From Spirochaetaceae bacterium (GTDB taxonomy: Bacteria; Spirochaetota; Spirochaetia; SZUA-6; Bin103), in contig JAPOQV010000548.1 of the NCBI GenBank assembly GCA_026710565.1, positions 1 to 7,736 on the forward strand: a DNA stretch of 7,736 bases, in the 5' to 3' direction. Each line of letters starts with the position of its first letter. Within the stretch, counting starts at the first letter, position 1. A program made the position numbers and the translations under genes. Positions 5,541 through 7,736 of the stretch are shown piece after piece. The notes beneath the pieces are model-generated. The model saw nothing but the letters and a program-made list of their open reading frames with translations, was not told the origin of the DNA and made no database searches.

Positions 5541-6398
5541 ATGGATTCTACGGTATCGCGACTAAAATCCGCCTTGTACTCCCTAACGGAACGGCTAGTT
5601 GAGCTAATTCGAACTGTCCCCATTGAGCGGCTTGAGAGGTACAGCGGAGTACTCTTTATCGCTCCTGACTACTACTGGGGCGAAGCTTCCGCCGAACAGT
5701 TGAACGAACAGCTTCAAATCAAGCGGGACTACGACGTCTGGATTCAATCTTTTCAGTTATTGTTTCGCGGTTCGTCGGACGACTTGACGAGAAGAATCAA
5801 AGAGTATGACAAGGAAGTGAGAACTTGGATAGAACTGGGAGAGAACTGGTCGCTAACCTCCAATCGAGATGATAACGCAGAGAAGATGCGCGCAGCATCG
5901 AAGCAGCTCGAGGACCTGCTGGCAATAGTCGCATCTACAGACGGTGAGAGAATATTGGTCCCCGATACGAACGCGATCGCGAACGAATCTGATCCCACCA
6001 AGTACCGACACATCGCGGGACACAATACTTATGTCTTCTTGCTTCTTCCGACCGTTCTCGCCGAGCTCGATGCGCTAAAAAACGCCCACCGAAATCCGGA
6101 TTTCAGGGAAAAAATAAGGAGAGCGATCGCGCGAATCAAGGGATGGCGTACCCAAGGAGCTCTCCTTGCAGGAGTAACCGTTCACAAGACGGTAACGGTC
6201 AGGGCGATAGGCACCGAACCTGACATGAAAGACAGTTTGTCGTGGCTTGACAAGGAAAACCGAGACGATCGCATCATTGCCAGTGTGCTTGAGGTCCAAT
6301 CCGATCACCCTACTTCGGATGTCATTCTGGTAACGGAAGATGTGAACCTGCTGAACAAAGCTGATCTGGCGTCGATAGCAGCAAGGGAGTTTAGCTGA
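5541..6398 (+). CDS. PIN-domain ribonuclease-like protein with helical N-terminal domain
   Basis: This is a 285-residue soluble protein. Residues 1-130 look helical and charged, with no recognised family. From about residue 137 a PIN nuclease fold follows, with all usual acidic metal ligands: D142 in ILVPDTNAI, E175 in LPTVLAELDALK, D242/D243 in NRDDRIIA and D267 in VILVTEDVNLL. The PDTN, LAELD and TEDVN wording is closer to larger PIN_4/PhoH-associated PIN proteins than to short VapC toxins. RNA cleavage is the expected activity, and the N-terminal domain probably supplies targeting or regulation. No small antitoxin frame is seen upstream, so it is probably not a standard toxin-antitoxin pair. 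ATG 5541 is chosen because a weak GGAA lies eight bases before it; an in-frame TTG at 5529 would add four residues. The gene is more A/T-rich than its neighbours and is flanked by the enolase gene 3' end and an orphaned enolase tail, which suggests horizontal acquisition. A role in defence or stress is plausible but unproven. Confidence 0.85.
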   Translation: MDSTVSRLKSALYSLTERLVELIRTVPIERLERYSGVLFIAPDYYWGEASAEQLNEQLQIKRDYDVWIQSFQLLFRGSSDDLTRRIKEYDKEVRTWIELGENWSLTSNRDDNAEKMRAASKQLEDLLAIVASTDGERILVPDTNAIANESDPTKYRHIAGHNTYVFLLLPTVLAELDALKNAHRNPDFREKIRRAIARIKGWRTQGALLAGVTVHKTVTVRAIGTEPDMKDSLSWLDKENRDDRIIASVLEVQSDHPTSDVILVTEDVNLLNKADLASIAAREFS

Positions 6399-6727
6399 GG
6401 AACATGACAGGCACCACACAGTATTCGCTTGATGTAGGCTCGGCAAAGGAAGATTCCGATAAGGGGTCAAGCGGAGCCGCGAGTTGGGTGCGCCACGGCA
6501 AAAGGAGGCCGAAAGATTCGAGAGCTCGTGTTTCGGCGACGCAGGAGCGCGCCGACCAATCCGACTGCCCCAAGAACAGCTTGGAGCACGAAAAAGGAAC
6601 GATCGCACGTACACGCGTGGGGCGTAGCGGCGTGACCGACCGCGAGATCGGCTACCAGCATACGGGCCGGAGCTTCGCATCTCCATTTCGCTGCCGCCGC
6701 TATGCTGGGGGCATGAACCGCCGGTGG
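6399..6727 (+). other. Stretch without a convincing gene between the PIN gene and the enolase tail
   Basis: An open frame of 125 codons from ATG 6404 crosses this stretch and ends in the enolase tail. Its product is Ser/Arg/Lys/Asp-rich with no domain, and the spacing from AGGA to the ATG is only two bases. I treat it as non-coding filler that happens to be open. Composition climbs from mixed back to G/C-rich. A TATGCT at about 6700-6705 resembles a -10 box for the epimerase but has no clear -35. No hairpin plus T-tract follows the PIN gene, and no RNA gene is recognised. Confidence 0.4.
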
Positions 6728-6781
6728 GAGGAGCGCGGCGTGCGCGCCGATGACGGGTACCGCGTGAAGGTCCAGGCGTGA
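6728..6781 (+). pseudogene. Orphaned 3' tail of a second enolase-superfamily gene
   Basis: The frame reads EERGVRADDGYRVKVQA then TGA (6779-6781). This matches the C-terminus ERGVRADDGYRVEV of the intact gene at 4157-5290. Over 42 aligned bases (6731-6772 against 5246-5287) 36 are identical, and five of the six differences are at third codon positions, so the two tails diverged under protein-level selection. Nothing else of this gene remains upstream. Its stop overlaps the GTG start of the epimerase (GTGA), which shows that an enolase-superfamily gene once ran directly into that gene. A short frame from ATG 6715 still reads through the tail and may feed ribosomes to the epimerase start. Confidence 0.8.
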
Positions 6782-7736
6782 AGATCCTGGTCACGGGCTC
6801 CAACGGGCGCATCGGCGCCAACCTGGTGCGGCGGCTGCTGGGCCAGGGTCACCGGATCCGCGGCTTCGTGTTTCCCGGCGACGCCAGCCGGGCGCACAAG
6901 CTGGACGGCATGGCCAACGTCGAGCTGGTGGAGGGCGACCTGCGCGACTGCGCCGCCGTGGAGCGGGCGGTGCGGGGCGTCGACGCCGTGTATCACATCG
7001 CCGCCGCCTTCGCATCGCCGCACGACCACGTCGAGTACCTGCAGATCAACGGGTTGGGCACACTGCACGTGCTGGAGGCGATCCGCGCCTACGCGCCGGG
7101 GCTGCATCGCCTGGTGTACGCCTGCACGGAGGCGGTGTACTGGCGTACGGAGGATGACGGCCGCCTGTTCGAGCGGCCGATCCGGGAGGACGAAGTCAGC
7201 CCCCGCATCAAGATGCCCTACTTCCTGACCAAGTGGATCGGCGAGGAGCTGTGCATGAACTACCACCACCAGTACGGGGTGCCGACCGTGGTGTGCCGCT
7301 TCACCACGGTGCTGGAGCCGAGCGAGCTGCTCGACGCGGAGGGCACTCCCCGGAACTGGAGCGTGGCCCGCGCCCGCCGCGAGCTGCAGGGGCTGTCCGA
7401 TCCGTCGCCGGCGGCGCGGGAGGCTCTGCGGCAGCTCGACGCGGCGTGGCAGGAAGGCACGCGCCTGCTGGTCAGCCGCTGTCCCGACGGGCGCTCGTTC
7501 AAGCAGGAGCGGGCGGACGTGCGCGATATCGCCAAAGGGCTGGCGCTGGCGCTGGATGCCGAGGCAGCCGTGGGCGAAGCGTTCACCCTGGGCGGCCTGT
7601 TCACGGTGGGGGAGGAGCTGCTCCCGGCCCTGGCCGAGCGCCTCGGCGCCGAATATGCCGACGTGCGCATGCCGTCCCCGAACTACTTCGAGTTCGACCG
7701 GACCAAGGTGAGCGAGCTCCTCGGCTACACGCCCGA
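6778..7736 (+). CDS. NAD(P)-dependent epimerase/dehydratase (extended SDR), 3' truncated by window edge
   Basis: The 319 full codons in view encode an extended short-chain dehydrogenase/reductase, a cytoplasmic enzyme acting on sugars, nucleotide sugars or uronates with NAD(P). The N-terminal Rossmann motif is VTGSNGRIG (residues 5-13). EGDLRD (52-57) fits the adenine-pocket acidic motif, DAVYHIAA (69-76) the next strand, and the catalytic set is T117 in ACTEAVY with Y148 and K152 (YFLTK). A charged insertion at about 195-225 is less usual and may define the substrate site. The start is GTG 6778, overlapping the stop of the enolase tail, with AAGG at 6767-6770 as ribosome-binding site. ATG codons further in would cut the Rossmann motif. 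The link to an enolase-superfamily gene suggests sugar-acid metabolism, for example oxidation of a uronate and then dehydration, but the exact reaction cannot be told. Its transcription probably once came from the enolase operon and may now depend on sequence inside 6399-6777. Confidence 0.9.
   Translation, partial: MKILVTGSNGRIGANLVRRLLGQGHRIRGFVFPGDASRAHKLDGMANVELVEGDLRDCAAVERAVRGVDAVYHIAAAFASPHDHVEYLQINGLGTLHVLEAIRAYAPGLHRLVYACTEAVYWRTEDDGRLFERPIREDEVSPRIKMPYFLTKWIGEELCMNYHHQYGVPTVVCRFTTVLEPSELLDAEGTPRNWSVARARRELQGLSDPSPAAREALRQLDAAWQEGTRLLVSRCPDGRSFKQERADVRDIAKGLALALDAEAAVGEAFTLGGLFTVGEELLPALAERLGAEYADVRMPSPNYFEFDRTKVSELLGYTP

Noticed and set aside
6612..6619. CACGCGTG palindrome
   Set aside because: A single 8-base palindrome in G/C-rich DNA with no partner or placement that suggests a function.
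5246..6772. The enolase 3' end and the tail near 6731 as attL/attR direct repeats of an integrated element
   Set aside because: There are six mismatches in 42 bases, mostly at third codon positions. That points to diverged coding paralogues, not an exact recombination site. No integrase is encoded between them.
6404..6781. 125-codon open frame from ATG 6404 that ends in the enolase tail
   Set aside because: The product before the tail is a domain-free, Ser/Arg/Lys-rich string with poor ribosome-binding spacing. The frame match to the tail is probably chance, so only the tail is annotated.

Overview
The window is high-GC bacterial DNA. A dense G/C-rich background (hsdR, enolase-superfamily gene, epimerase) is interrupted by two genes that are visibly more A/T-rich. 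Nothing in it fixes the taxon. The mix of a type I restriction locus, several toxin-antitoxin pieces, gene remnants and sugar-acid type enzymes fits an accessory region of an environmental or host-associated Gram-negative-type genome, but that is an inference and only a weak one.

Layout from left to right, all on + unless noted. The 3' end of a type I restriction motor subunit gene hsdR (2-1210) comes first. An A/T-richer, unrecognised 359-residue protein with a C-terminal CxxC...CxxC zinc-ribbon-like pair follows (1365-2444), possibly coupled to a 9-codon leader (1339-1368). Next is a decayed second hsdR 3' end (2455-2790). An orphan HigA-family antitoxin lies on the minus strand (2826-3119). 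A decayed fragment of an enolase-superfamily gene (3225-3380) is followed by a vapBC-type toxin-antitoxin pair in which the AbrB-fold antitoxin is intact (3444-3677) and the PIN toxin carries four separate lesions (3655-4089). An intact mandelate racemase/muconate lactonizing enzyme family gene (4157-5290) comes next. Then an A/T-richer gene encodes a helical N-terminus plus a complete PIN nuclease active site (5541-6398). A roughly 330-base stretch with no convincing gene ends in another orphaned enolase-gene 3' tail (6728-6781). That tail overlaps by GTGA the start of an NAD-dependent epimerase/dehydratase (6778 to the window edge).

The most striking point is architectural. Three cargo segments (zinc-ribbon gene, vapBC, PIN gene) each sit between two homologous pieces of a resident gene: hsdR/hsdR remnant, enolase remnant/enolase, enolase/enolase tail. 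The paired pieces differ mainly at third codon positions where that could be counted. They therefore look like diverged paralogues or alleles that came together with the cargo between them, not like fresh target-site duplications. No transposase, integrase or terminal inverted repeat is visible. The region reads as a locus where defence or addiction modules have been swapped in by recombination and have since decayed.

In terms of function, HsdR belongs to restriction, and the two A/T-rich genes are candidates for accessory defence or stress functions by position and, for the PIN gene, by fold. The enolase-superfamily enzyme and the epimerase look like a sugar or sugar-acid pathway pair that was once one translationally coupled operon.
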